In this document: piece by piece, positions 23,829-31,769 of the stretch | Position numbering within the stretch: the first letter of the stretch is position 1 | How the letters are laid out: every line of letters starts with the position of its first letter | Assembly: GCF_001984195.1 (NCBI RefSeq) | Contig: NZ_MTQN01000012.1 | Coordinates: forward strand, 1,116,001-1,180,000 | Length of the DNA: 64,000 nt | Direction of reading: 5' to 3' | From: Kribbella sp. ALI-6-A | GTDB lineage: Bacteria; Actinomycetota; Actinomycetes; Propionibacteriales; Kribbellaceae | Translations under genes and position numbers: made by a program | The notes under the pieces: generated by a model | What the model was told of the DNA's origin: nothing | What the model saw: only the letters and a program-made list of their open reading frames with translations | Database searches by the model: none

Positions 23829-26072
23829 TCAGCGCTGTTTGCGGCTGGCTGTGCGTTGGTCGACCTTCTCGGCGAGCAGGTCGGGCTCGCACTCGGCCAA
23901 GTGGTCGCGGACCAGTAGGTGGATGAAGGCGTACTCGCCACGGCCGGTGCGGGTCAGGACGTAGCGGTCGGCGGCGTACTGGAGGAAGGCGCGGCGGCGC
24001 CACGGGAGGTAGCCGGTCCAGCGGAGGAGCAGGCCGTGCATCAGCCGGGACGTCGGACCGGCGAACAGGGGCGGACGCCGGCGCCAGGCCTTCGCGGCGA
24101 CGACGCCCGCGATGACTCCGAGGATCGCCTCCAGCTCGGTCCAGGCGGGATCGACGCCCAGGGCCAGCGCGACGACGACGGCTCCGGCCACGCCGGCGAC
24201 GACCCAGAGGTCCATCAGATCGCGGACGTCGTCGTACTGGCGGACCAGGTGGTCCATCGGCAGGGCCTTCACCAGGCGGATGCCTTGAGCAACGATCAGG
24301 CCGACGGTTGCTCCGGCCAGGAAGGCTTGGGGCTGGTCGAGCTGGGTCAGCACCAGGGTGGAGCCGAGCGTGACGACGGCCAGCCGGACCAGGAGCAGCA
24401 ACCGGCGTCGCGGACCGTCGGAGACAAGCAGCTCGACCGCGTACGACGCGACGACGGCTGCGGCCAGTACGAGCAGCGCCAGCCACCTGGGGAGCGCTGC
24501 GAAGACGGTGGCACCGGCCAGAGCGGAGCCGAAACCGGCCACGGCTCCGACGGCGGTCATCGCGGCGGCGACCAGGCGGCTCGGCTGGCCGGGGATCTTG
24601 CGGAGCGGCTGCCACGGGCGGGGACGGATGTGGACGAGCAGCAGGCTGGTCGCTCCCACGGCGACGCCCGCCAGTACGCCGTACAGGGCGGTGAGGGCGA
24701 GAGCTGCTCCGCCGACCAGACCGGCGAAGAGGGCCGGCAGGCAGACCCGGTGGGCCAGGTAGCCGACGCTGGGGAGCGACAGGCCGTACCAGCCGTTGGG
24801 GGTGAGCCAGCGCGGTACGGCGGTGCGGTCGCCGGCCCGGGTGCGGGTCCACCAGGCCAGGCACCAGAGCGAGCGGAGGGCTGTGCGAGAGTCGTACTGC
24901 CGGCTGGCTGGGCGGGGGCGCGACAGCACCTCGGCGAGGAACGTGTCGAACAGGGCGCGGCGGTGGTCGGAGATGGCGCCGGCTGCGATTTCCTCGGCGG
25001 CCCGGCCCTGATAGGCGAGCGCCATCACGTTGAGCATCAGCGGTGAGGTGATCAGGTCCCAGAGATCGTCGTCCTGCTCCATCGCGACCCGCGCGCCGGC
25101 CAGCTCCGGGCCGACGGCGGTGAAGTAGTCGAGGACCTGGCGGCGGTTGAGCGGGCGGATGCGGACGGCGCCGTACAGCTTGAGGGGCTGCGGCAGTTGT
25201 TCGTAGTCATGGATGCGGCAGGTGACGGCGAGCTGGCCGATCAGGTAGCGCTGCTGGAGCTCCTCGAGGGCAGGGGCGAGTCGGACCCGGTGCTGGAGGG
25301 CTATCTCGTCGACGCCGTCGAGCAGGAGAGCCAGGCGGCCCTTGCGGAGCCAGACCCGTCCGACGGCGACGGGGATCTGGTAGCGGTTGTTCAGCTCGCG
25401 GAGCAGCCAGCGGACGAAGCCGGCCAGCACCGGGCTGTCGCCGGGGTCGTCGTCCTCGTGGCGGGTGGTGATCGGACCGGTCCAGCCGGACAGGTCGACC
25501 ATGACGGGGATCGGCTGCTCGGGGTCCTGGTGGGCCTTGGCGGCGAGCGTGCGCGCCAGGTCGAGCAGCAGGGTCGTCTTGCCGGCACCGGGCGCGCCGA
25601 GGATCAGGACCGAGTCCTGGAGGTCGTCGAAGGCCTTGGCGATGTCGGCGTTCTCGCGGACCTCGGGGTCGGCGCTGTGCAGCGGCTGGACCAGCAGGTC
25701 GTACGGGCGGACGACGGCGTCCGGGCTGGCGTCGAGCGCGAGCGACAGCCGGGTGTACTGCGCGAGCGAGCCGGCGACGCGCTCGGACAGGTAACGGTCG
25801 ACGTGGGCGAGAGCGTTCGGCCGGTTGCGCGGCTGGTCGGCGAACCGGGCCGAGACGGTGGTGGTCCGGCGGCTGCGCAGCTCCCAGACGCCGGTGACGA
25901 TCGCGACCAGCCAGAGCACGCCGATGACGGGCCAGGACCAGTCGGCGTACGGCTGCAGGAAGGTAGGGGCGGTGCCACCGGTGCCGACGTTGATCGCGAT
26001 CGGCAGCAGTACCAGCGTGAGGGAGACCGAGAGCACCACGAGGACGACCCTCAGCACACCGCGCATCCTCAC
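23829..26072 (-). CDS. Membrane-anchored NACHT NTPase
   Basis: This 747-residue protein has two N-terminal hydrophobic helices (about 5-27 and 46-64), then a NACHT-type P-loop domain with Walker A GAPGAGKTT (159-167), VMVDLSGWTGP after it, and Walker B LLLDGVDEI (about 249-257). A run of about eight to ten hydrophobic segments between 445 and 640 follows. The C-terminal part (RLMHGLLLRWTGYLPWRRRAFLQYAADR...YAFIHLLVRDHLAE) is a familiar ending of actinomycete NACHT proteins. No sensor repeats (LRR, TPR, WD) are present. NACHT proteins include the bacterial Avs and bNACHT antiphage ATPases, but this membrane-embedded form is common in actinomycetes and its role is unknown. The start may be the GTG at 26072 or the ATG at 26066. 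Confidence 0.85.
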   Translation of the reverse strand: MRMRGVLRVVLVVLSVSLTLVLLPIAINVGTGGTAPTFLQPYADWSWPVIGVLWLVAIVTGVWELRSRRTTTVSARFADQPRNRPNALAHVDRYLSERVAGSLAQYTRLSLALDASPDAVVRPYDLLVQPLHSADPEVRENADIAKAFDDLQDSVLILGAPGAGKTTLLLDLARTLAAKAHQDPEQPIPVMVDLSGWTGPITTRHEDDDPGDSPVLAGFVRWLLRELNNRYQIPVAVGRVWLRKGRLALLLDGVDEIALQHRVRLAPALEELQQRYLIGQLAVTCRIHDYEQLPQPLKLYGAVRIRPLNRRQVLDYFTAVGPELAGARVAMEQDDDLWDLITSPLMLNVMALAYQGRAAEEIAAGAISDHRRALFDTFLAEVLSRPRPASRQYDSRTALRSLWCLAWWTRTRAGDRTAVPRWLTPNGWYGLSLPSVGYLAHRVCLPALFAGLVGGAALALTALYGVLAGVAVGATSLLLVHIRPRPWQPLRKIPGQPSRLVAAAMTAVGAVAGFGSALAGATVFAALPRWLALLVLAAAVVASYAVELLVSDGPRRRLLLLVRLAVVTLGSTLVLTQLDQPQAFLAGATVGLIVAQGIRLVKALPMDHLVRQYDDVRDLMDLWVVAGVAGAVVVALALGVDPAWTELEAILGVIAGVVAAKAWRRRPPLFAGPTSRLMHGLLLRWTGYLPWRRRAFLQYAADRYVLTRTGRGEYAFIHLLVRDHLAECEPDLLAEKVDQRTASRKQR

Positions 26073-26181
26073 CCACGGAGGGTATCCATCGGTCGGTCCC
26101 CGCGCGCGCCCAGCCGGTGCGTTCCACGGGGTGGTTCCGCCGTCGTGAAAAAGTTGTTCGTTCAGTTAGGTTGCTTATGTC

Positions 26182-27630
26182 ATGACTACTGAGCAGACCG
26201 ACCGGGCGGCCGTCGGGCTTCGGTCCGAACGCGGTCCCATCCTGCTGTCGGTGATGCTCAGCGTCGGCCTGGTCGCGATCGACGCCACCATCCTGGCCAC
26301 CGCCGTACCGGCCGTCGTCGAGGATCTCGGCGGGTTCACCCAGTTCCCGTGGCTGTTCTCGATCTACCTGCTGGCCCAGGCGATCTCGGTCCCGATCTAC
26401 GGCAAGCTGGCCGACCTGCGCGGGCGCAAGCCGATCATGCTGCTCGGCGTGGGCCTGTTCGTGCTCGGCTCGGTGCTGTGCGGCGTCGCCTGGAGCATGC
26501 CGGCGCTGATCGCGTTCCGGCTGATCCAGGGCCTCGGCGCCGGGGCGATCCAGCCGATCGGGATGACGATCATCGGCGACATCTACTCGGTCGCCGAGCG
26601 CGCCCGGGTGCAGGGCTACATCGCCAGCGTCTGGGGCATCTCGTCGTTCGTCGGCCCCGCGCTCGGTGGCGTTTTCGCCGACTACATCTCGTGGCGCTGG
26701 ATCTTCTTCGTGAACATCCCACTCGGCCTGGCCGCGGCCTGGGTCCTGGTCCGGCGCTTCAAGGAGAACGTCGTCCGGGGTGACAAGCCGCAGATCGACT
26801 ACTGGGGCACGATCCTGCTCGCGGTCGGCGGCTCGCTGCTGCTGCTCGGGCTGCTCGAGGGCGGCGTGATGTGGTCCTGGGACTCCGTCGCGAGCATCGT
26901 GATCCTGGCGGTGTCGGTGGTGCTGCTCGCCGCGTTCGTGCTGGTCGAGCGGCGGGCGCCGGAGCCGGTGCTGCCGCTGTGGGTGCTCGGTCACCGGGTG
27001 CTGAACTCGGCGAACTCGTCGGCGCTGCTGATCGGCGTACTGATGGTCGGGCTGTCCACCTACGTGCCGCTGTACGCCCAGGGTGTGCTCGGGACGAGCG
27101 CGCTGGTCGCCGGGTTCGCGCTGGCGGCGATGACGCTCGGCTGGCCGATCGCCGCGTCGCTGGCCGGCAAGGTCTACCTGCGCGTCGGCTTCCGGACGAC
27201 GATGCTGCTCGGCGCGGTGATCGTGGTGATCGGGTCGGGGTTGCTGCTGACGGTGTCGTCGGACAGCTCGGTGCTCTACCTGGCGCTGGCCTGCTTCGTG
27301 ATCGGCCTCGGGCTCGGCTTCGCGGCGTCGCCGGGCGTGGTCGCGGCGCAGTCGTCGGTGGACTGGCGCAGTCGTGGGGTGGTGACGGGCGCCAACATGT
27401 TCGCCCGGTCGGTGGGCAGCGCGGTCGGGGTCGCGGCGTTCGGCGCGGTCGCGAACGCCGTGGTGGCCTCCCGGCTCGGCGGCAGCCACGGGGACCTGGA
27501 GCACCTGTCGGGCGACGTACTGGCTCCCGCGATCCACGACGTGTACCTGGGCGCGGCAGGCGCGGCCGTACTGCTGGTCGTCGCGGTGGTGTTCATGCCC
27601 AACCGGGTGGAGGAGAAGCCGCGCGACTGA
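26182..27630 (+). CDS. DHA2-type MFS drug exporter
   Basis: This 482-residue protein has about 14 hydrophobic segments. It carries the DHA2 signature in the first helix pair (SVGLVAIDATILATAVPAVVEDLGG), motif A GKLADLRGRKPIMLLG (about 74-89) and motif C-like GPALGGVFADYISWRWIFFVNIPLG (about 158-182). Family members (EmrB/QacA/LfrA) use the proton gradient to export drugs and dyes from the cytoplasm. No adjacent TetR or MarR gene is present on its own transcript. It is divergent from the NACHT gene with a 109-nt gap. Confidence 0.92.
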   Translation: MTTEQTDRAAVGLRSERGPILLSVMLSVGLVAIDATILATAVPAVVEDLGGFTQFPWLFSIYLLAQAISVPIYGKLADLRGRKPIMLLGVGLFVLGSVLCGVAWSMPALIAFRLIQGLGAGAIQPIGMTIIGDIYSVAERARVQGYIASVWGISSFVGPALGGVFADYISWRWIFFVNIPLGLAAAWVLVRRFKENVVRGDKPQIDYWGTILLAVGGSLLLLGLLEGGVMWSWDSVASIVILAVSVVLLAAFVLVERRAPEPVLPLWVLGHRVLNSANSSALLIGVLMVGLSTYVPLYAQGVLGTSALVAGFALAAMTLGWPIAASLAGKVYLRVGFRTTMLLGAVIVVIGSGLLLTVSSDSSVLYLALACFVIGLGLGFAASPGVVAAQSSVDWRSRGVVTGANMFARSVGSAVGVAAFGAVANAVVASRLGGSHGDLEHLSGDVLAPAIHDVYLGAAGAAVLLVVAVVFMPNRVEEKPRD

Positions 27631-27634
27631 CCGG

Positions 27635-28510
27635 TCAGGCGCCTCGGGACTCGGCGATGCGGCGGAGCCAGTAGCGGAACCAGTCGGGGCCGTAGGGCAG
27701 GTAGACACGCGTCGGTACGCCTCGGGTGTGGAGGTCGTCGAGGGCCTCCGGGCGTACGCCGAGGAGCTGCTCGACGGAGACCTGGCCGGTGCTGAGCAGG
27801 ACGGCTTCGCGCAGGCGTCCGTCGTGGGTGGCCAGGGACCAGGGTGTGCCGGCCGCCGCCAGCTGGTGGGCCAGGCGGAGGAAGGCGACGTCGGTGGGTT
27901 CGCCGTACGGGTGGGCGCCGCGGGGCTCGACGTACGCGCCCTTGACCAGGCGGATGTGCACGCCGGCTTCGATCAGGGTGTCGGCGTCGGCCGGAGAGCG
28001 CAGGAGATTGGCCTGGAGGGTTGCACCCAGGCGGTCGGCCAGTCCGCGGGCGGCGACATCTCGGACGCAGCCGAGGACCTTGTCGGTCCGGGTCGCGTCC
28101 TCGGCGCCGACCTGGATCCGGCGGCCGGGCGGCAGAGCGGCGGCGATCTCGGCGAGCAGATCGGCGGCGCCGGTGGGGTCGACGTCGAGGGCGAAGTGGG
28201 AGAGGTCGACCGAGAGCCAGACGTCGGCCGGCGGTGCGGGGAGCCGCTCGACCAGCTCGAGGTAGTCGTCGGCGACGCGGCGGGCTTCCGTCGTACTGGT
28301 GGAGAGCTCGCCGAAGAGGTCGATGCTGACGCCGTGGCCCTGACTGAGTGCTTGGGCAGCTCTGGACAAGGCCTCGTCGCGGGTCCGGCCGGCGACGTAC
28401 CGGGAGGCGGCGCGGTAGGCGCCCTGTTCGCCGCCCGGCAGCGCCTTCACCAGCTGCTCGAATCGCTCGTTGGTCGCCAGCTTGAAGAGGATCGCCCGGT
28501 CCGCTCGCAT
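27635..28510 (-). CDS. Monofunctional proline dehydrogenase
   Basis: This 291-residue TIM-barrel flavoenzyme shows the FAD and substrate segments VWLSVDLSHFALDVDP, HIRLVKGAYVEPRGAHPYGEP and the C-terminal YLPYGPDWFRYWLRRIAE, in which the arginines bind the proline carboxylate. It would oxidise proline to pyrroline-5-carboxylate, feeding electrons to quinones. The pyrroline-5-carboxylate dehydrogenase that often follows is not in this window. It is convergent with the MFS gene (4-nt gap) and divergent from the Nudix-GNAT gene (56-nt gap). Confidence 0.88.
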   Translation of the reverse strand: MRADRAILFKLATNERFEQLVKALPGGEQGAYRAASRYVAGRTRDEALSRAAQALSQGHGVSIDLFGELSTSTTEARRVADDYLELVERLPAPPADVWLSVDLSHFALDVDPTGAADLLAEIAAALPPGRRIQVGAEDATRTDKVLGCVRDVAARGLADRLGATLQANLLRSPADADTLIEAGVHIRLVKGAYVEPRGAHPYGEPTDVAFLRLAHQLAAAGTPWSLATHDGRLREAVLLSTGQVSVEQLLGVRPEALDDLHTRGVPTRVYLPYGPDWFRYWLRRIAESRGA

Positions 28511-28566
28511 CCGCCGAGTCTGCCGCGCGGGCAGGTCACCGCCGGGCTTCGCTCTAGGTTGGGGGC

Positions 28567-29580
28567 ATGCGCGAGGTGGATTGTGTCGGGGCGTTGATCC
28601 GCGACGCCGGGCAGCGGGTGTACGTGCACCGGCGGACGGCTCAGCGGCGGTTGCTGCCGGGGATCTGGGACATCGTCGGTGGGCACCTCGAGGCCGGGGA
28701 GACGCCTGTTGAGGCGCTGGCGCGCGAGGTCGAGGAGGAGACCGGGTGGACCGTGCGCGAGGTGCTGGCGCCGGTGGCCGACTGGGAGTGGGAGTACGAG
28801 GGGCGCGTACGGCGGGAGCTGGACTTCCTCGTCGCGGTCGACGGTGACCTGTCCGCGCCGCGGCTGGAGGAGGGCAAGCACGACGCGAGCGCCTGGGTCG
28901 GGCCGGACGACGTCGAGCTGCTGATGGTCGGCCGGACCGACGGGGACCGGAGGCTGCGGGACATCGTGGCGCACGCCGTACGGATTCGGCTGACCGAGCG
29001 GCTGCGGCTGGAGCCGGTGCGGGGACCTGGACCGGCGCTGACCGGACATGCGGCGGACCTCGAGCGGTTGCACGCGGACCCGTGGGTTGCCGAGTGGTAC
29101 GCCGAGACGTTGTCGGCCGAGCAGGCGGTGACGCGCGCGACCACGATGCAGGAGGCGTGGGAGCGCGACGGGGTGAGCAAGTGGATGGCGTACGAGCGGG
29201 TTGGCGGCGCGCTCGTCGGGCGCGGTGGGCTGTCTCGCATGGGCGCTTCGGGGACCGCCGAGCAGATCGCCGCCCTGGTCGGACCGGAGTGGGCGGCGGA
29301 CCGGCTGGAACTGGGGTGGGCGCTACTGACGACGGCCCGCGGAAAGGGCTATGCGACCGAAATCGGCTCGGCCGGGCTGGATTTCGCCTTCGGGACGCTG
29401 GGCGCCCGGGCGGTCGTGGCCTACACCGAGCGGCACAACCGGGCCTCGCGAGCGGTGATGGAACGGCTGGGCATGACGTACGCCGGCGAGATCACCGCCG
29501 AGGGGCTGGTCGAGGGCGGCACCGGCGTACGGCCGGACGCGGCTTTCGCGGTCTACCAGCAGCCCGCCGGGCGCGACTGA
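28567..29580 (+). CDS. Nudix hydrolase fused to GNAT acetyltransferase
   Basis: This 337-residue protein has an N-terminal Nudix domain with a complete Nudix box (about 38-60: GHLEAGETPVEALAREVEEETGW, quoted within limits; key residues G, E, REVEEE). The C-terminal RimJ/RimL-like GNAT domain is about 170-337 (LERLHADPWVAEWYAE, DRLELGWALLTTARGKGYATEI, VVAYTERHNRASRAVMERLGM). The acetyl-CoA loop is ARGKGYAT. A hydrolase of a nucleoside-diphosphate compound fused to an acetyltransferase suggests salvage or modification of a small metabolite, but no substrate can be named. There is no frame break at the junction. Confidence 0.85.
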   Translation: MREVDCVGALIRDAGQRVYVHRRTAQRRLLPGIWDIVGGHLEAGETPVEALAREVEEETGWTVREVLAPVADWEWEYEGRVRRELDFLVAVDGDLSAPRLEEGKHDASAWVGPDDVELLMVGRTDGDRRLRDIVAHAVRIRLTERLRLEPVRGPGPALTGHAADLERLHADPWVAEWYAETLSAEQAVTRATTMQEAWERDGVSKWMAYERVGGALVGRGGLSRMGASGTAEQIAALVGPEWAADRLELGWALLTTARGKGYATEIGSAGLDFAFGTLGARAVVAYTERHNRASRAVMERLGMTYAGEITAEGLVEGGTGVRPDAAFAVYQQPAGRD

Positions 29581-29918
29581 GACAGCGAAGGTCCGGACCG
29601 GCGACAACCGGACCGGAAGCGGACCTGAAACGCTCTGACCTGCGGGTTCTTCGGGTCCGGACGCAAAACAGCTCCGCTGTGTGACCGCCCAGGCGCGGCG
29701 GTCACACAGCGGAGCGGGCCACCTGGGGGACGGCTCATGGTGAGGTTCACGAGCCGTCGGTGTCCCGCGCCGGAGGTCTTCTGTCGACAAATCCGCCCGA
29801 TCCCCGGCGTGGGGCACTGACCCCAGCTCCTGACCCGAGGTGTCGGTCAGGAGTGGTTGGAACGGCTGGGCGGCGGCGACACAGGGATTCAACCGCCTGC
29901 CCAGCCGGGCTGGTGGGC
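29581..29918. other. Intergenic region, GGACC-rich, with hairpins
   Basis: I see no gene here. GGACC occurs at 29595, 29610 and 29621 in the first 45 nt. A terminator hairpin follows at 29671-29715 (separate entry). Another hairpin spans 29827-29853 (arms CTCCTGAC and GTCAGGAG, extended by one C-G pair; its loop also contains GAGG). The short inverted pair CCAGC/GCTGG is at 29901-29913. The stretch leads directly into the hairpin array at 29919-30062. Confidence 0.5.
29671..29715. terminator. 19-bp perfect hairpin
   Basis: GCTCCGCTGTGTGACCGCC (29671-29689) pairs perfectly with 29697-29715 around the 7-nt loop CAGGCGC. There is no T tail. It lies about 90 nt after the plus-strand Nudix-GNAT gene and faces the minus-strand small gene, so it may stop transcription from both sides. 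Confidence 0.7.
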
Positions 29919-30062
29919 GGTGCGGTCCGGAGCTGAGGAGTGCTCCGGACCGCACCTGGGTTGTGTCCGGGGACTGAGGAGTGTCCCGGACCTTTCGGTG
30001 CACTGCTCCTGGACGTGAGGAGACTCCAGGCGCAGCCGCTCGGGTCTGAGGAGGACCCGAGC
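29919..30062. repeat. Four consecutive hairpins sharing a TGAGGAG loop
   Basis: Four stem-loops lie in a row. The first has a 15-bp perfect stem (29919-29933 with 29942-29956, loop TGAGGAGT). The second has a 9-bp stem with one bulged G (29965-29974 with 29983-29991, loop TGAGGAGT). The third has 6 bp plus 4 bp around one mismatch (30003-30013 with 30025-30035, loop CGTGAGGAGAC). The fourth has a 9-bp perfect stem (30038-30046 with 30054-30062, loop TGAGGAG). The stems differ in sequence but the loop is kept, which suggests an RNA with a repeated loop target. It sits directly after the stop of the 63-codon minus-strand gene. Confidence 0.75.
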
Positions 30063-30066
30063 AAGA

Positions 30067-30258
30067 TCAGCTGTCCGTACCGTCCTGCGGCCCGAGGAGG
30101 TCGTTGGTGACCCGAAGGCCGGCGAACCGCCTCTTCATGGCCTGCTCGTACCGCGCTGCCAGCGGCGCTTCCGCGACGTACTGCGCGATCACGTGCTCGC
30201 CGAACCAGACCCGCACCCGGCGGCGGTGCTGCCTCGACGTCATCTCCGCGACTGTCAC
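30067..30258 (-). CDS. Small basic hypothetical protein next to XRE-type regulator
   Basis: This 63-residue protein (basic, no membrane segment) has the core VRVWFGEHVIAQYVAEAPLA and ends MKRRFAGLRVTNDLLGPQ. I recall similar small proteins beside helix-turn-helix regulator genes in actinomycetes, but cannot name the family. I chose the GTG at 30258 because GGGGTGAG lies just upstream at a suitable distance; an ATG at 30243 has no room for a ribosome site. It is divergent from the regulator at 30474. The gap holds an inverted repeat and a phased repeat array. It may be a regulatory partner of that protein, which is inference. Confidence 0.55.
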   Translation of the reverse strand: MTVAEMTSRQHRRRVRVWFGEHVIAQYVAEAPLAARYEQAMKRRFAGLRVTNDLLGPQDGTDS

Positions 30259-30289
30259 TACTTGCTCACCCCGTAACTCTCAGGCCTTG

Positions 30290-30312
30290 CAACCAGTTGG
30301 ACTTACTGGTTG
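30290..30312. promoter_or_regulatory. Inverted repeat between divergent small gene and regulator
   Basis: CAACCAGT (30290-30297) and ACTGGTTG (30305-30312) form an 8-bp inverted repeat with a 7-nt spacer. It lies 32 nt upstream of the small gene's GTG and could be an operator for the divergent XRE-type regulator. Confidence 0.5.
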
Positions 30313-30353
30313 TCATGGCAGTAATGGTGCACAACCCGAGCGTGACCGCTCTA

Positions 30354-30403
30354 GGACCTGAGGCGGACCTTTGCCGGACCTCTTCAGGACCTCTCGCGGA
30401 CAT
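30354..30403. promoter_or_regulatory. Five GGACCT-type repeats at 11-bp spacing
   Basis: GGACCT is found at 30354, 30365, 30376 and 30387, and GGACAT at 30398. The spacing is exactly 11 bp each time, so the motif appears once per DNA turn on the same face. A degenerate copy (TGACCG) fits one step upstream at 30343. The array ends 70 nt before the regulator ATG, overlapping its likely promoter. This layout suits cooperative binding by a multimeric regulator, perhaps the product of the adjacent gene. Confidence 0.75.
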
Positions 30404-30473
30404 CTGGGTGACTGCACCTTGTCGTGGGGCATCAGTCGAGACAACGTCTGATCTGACGTGAACGGGAGGAACG

Positions 30474-31769
30474 ATGGCGGGTAGGTATGCGCCAAGAACG
30501 GTCCTGGCGCACCTGATCCAGCGCCGGAACCAGACCTACTCCGAGATCGTCGCCGAGTTCGTCGAGCTGGGTGGAACCATCACCGAGCGGCACCTGCGGC
30601 GCCTCGCATCGGGCGAGCGCGCAGGGACCACTCCTCAGACCCGGCGCACCCTGCAACGCATGTTCGGCAAGCCGGTCGAGGAACTCCTCGCCCCGTACGT
30701 CCCCGAGCAGGCTGCCCAGGTGGTGCCGGCACCTGCCGCGAGTGGACGGATCACGACAGGGAATGAGATGGAGGTACTCGACATGGCTGCCAGCCGTGCG
30801 CGGGCGTTCGCCCTCGCGGCCCAGACCGGTCTCGGGAGCGAGGCCATGGAACAGGTGTACGACGACGTGCGTCACGTCGCGAAGGCCTACCCGCAGCGTC
30901 CGCTGCCGGAGATCCTCGGCCAGCTGGTCGAGACCCAGGACCTGGTCTTCGCGTTGCTGGAGAGCCGGCAGCGTCCGGAACACCTGCGGCAGCTGTACTT
31001 CCTCGGTGGCGTCACCGGCGGCCTGCTGGCCAAGGCCTCGCACGACCTGGGCAACCCGCACGCCGCGCTGACCCAGGCCCGGACGGCGTTCCTGTGCGCC
31101 GACAACGCCGACCACCACGGCCTGCGCGCCTGGGTCCGCGGCCTGCAGTCCCTGGTCTCGTACTGGGCCGGCAACCCGCACGACTCCGTCCGGTACGCCC
31201 AGCTCGGTGCCGGCTACGCCGAGCAGGCCAACAGCACCACCAGCGTCTGGCTGCCGGTCAGCGAGGCCCGCGCCTGGGCCGCGCTCGGCAACTCCGACGC
31301 CACCCGCGCCGCCCTGGAGCGCGCGGAGAACGCGTGGAACTCGGTCCGCAACGACGAGCTCGACGAGATGGGCGGCCTGTGCACCTTCGGGCGCAACCGC
31401 CAGCTGTACTACGCCGCCGACGCGCTCGCCTGGCTGCCCGGGGAGATGGAGACCGCCGAGCGGTACTCCAACCAGGCCGTGGACGCCTACACCGACCAGT
31501 CGCACCCGGAGTGGGCCTTCGGCGACGCCGCCGGCAGCCACGCCGCGATGGCGATCACCCGGATCGCGAGCGGTGAGCTGGACGGCGCCGCCGACGCGAT
31601 CGCCCCGGTCCTGGGTCTGCCGGCCGAGCGCCGGATCAACGGCGTGGTGCACTCGGCCCGCCGGGTCCACCAGGCCCTGCGGCAGTCCGGTCGCGCCGAC
31701 GACGCCCGCGAGCTGCAGGAAGAGATCGAGCTGTTCACCCGGACCCCCATTCAGAGCTTCCCGCGCTGA
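30474..31769 (+). CDS. Helix-turn-helix/TPR-type transcriptional regulator
   Basis: This 431-residue protein has an N-terminal DNA-binding region (about 8-75; LAHLIQRRNQTYSEIVAEF, ITERHLRRLASGER, RTLQRMFGKPVEELL) of the kind seen in actinomycete XRE-like regulators. A long alpha-helical C-terminal region (about 100-420) has TPR-like segments: GLLAKASHDLGNPHAALTQARTAFLCA, YAQLGAGYAEQANSTTSVW, ALERAENAW. Proteins of this layout (for example the NsdA type) control development and antibiotic production. GGGAGGA lies just before the ATG. It overlaps the GNAT gene by 1 nt (TGATG). The divergent small gene and the repeat array upstream suggest autoregulation. Confidence 0.8.
   Translation: MAGRYAPRTVLAHLIQRRNQTYSEIVAEFVELGGTITERHLRRLASGERAGTTPQTRRTLQRMFGKPVEELLAPYVPEQAAQVVPAPAASGRITTGNEMEVLDMAASRARAFALAAQTGLGSEAMEQVYDDVRHVAKAYPQRPLPEILGQLVETQDLVFALLESRQRPEHLRQLYFLGGVTGGLLAKASHDLGNPHAALTQARTAFLCADNADHHGLRAWVRGLQSLVSYWAGNPHDSVRYAQLGAGYAEQANSTTSVWLPVSEARAWAALGNSDATRAALERAENAWNSVRNDELDEMGGLCTFGRNRQLYYAADALAWLPGEMETAERYSNQAVDAYTDQSHPEWAFGDAAGSHAAMAITRIASGELDGAADAIAPVLGLPAERRINGVVHSARRVHQALRQSGRADDARELQEEIELFTRTPIQSFPR

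Noticed and set aside
29881..29905. tRNA-like T-arm (GGTTGAATCCC on the minus strand)
   Set aside because: The T-loop C56 is missing and no acceptor, D- or anticodon-arm can be drawn around it.
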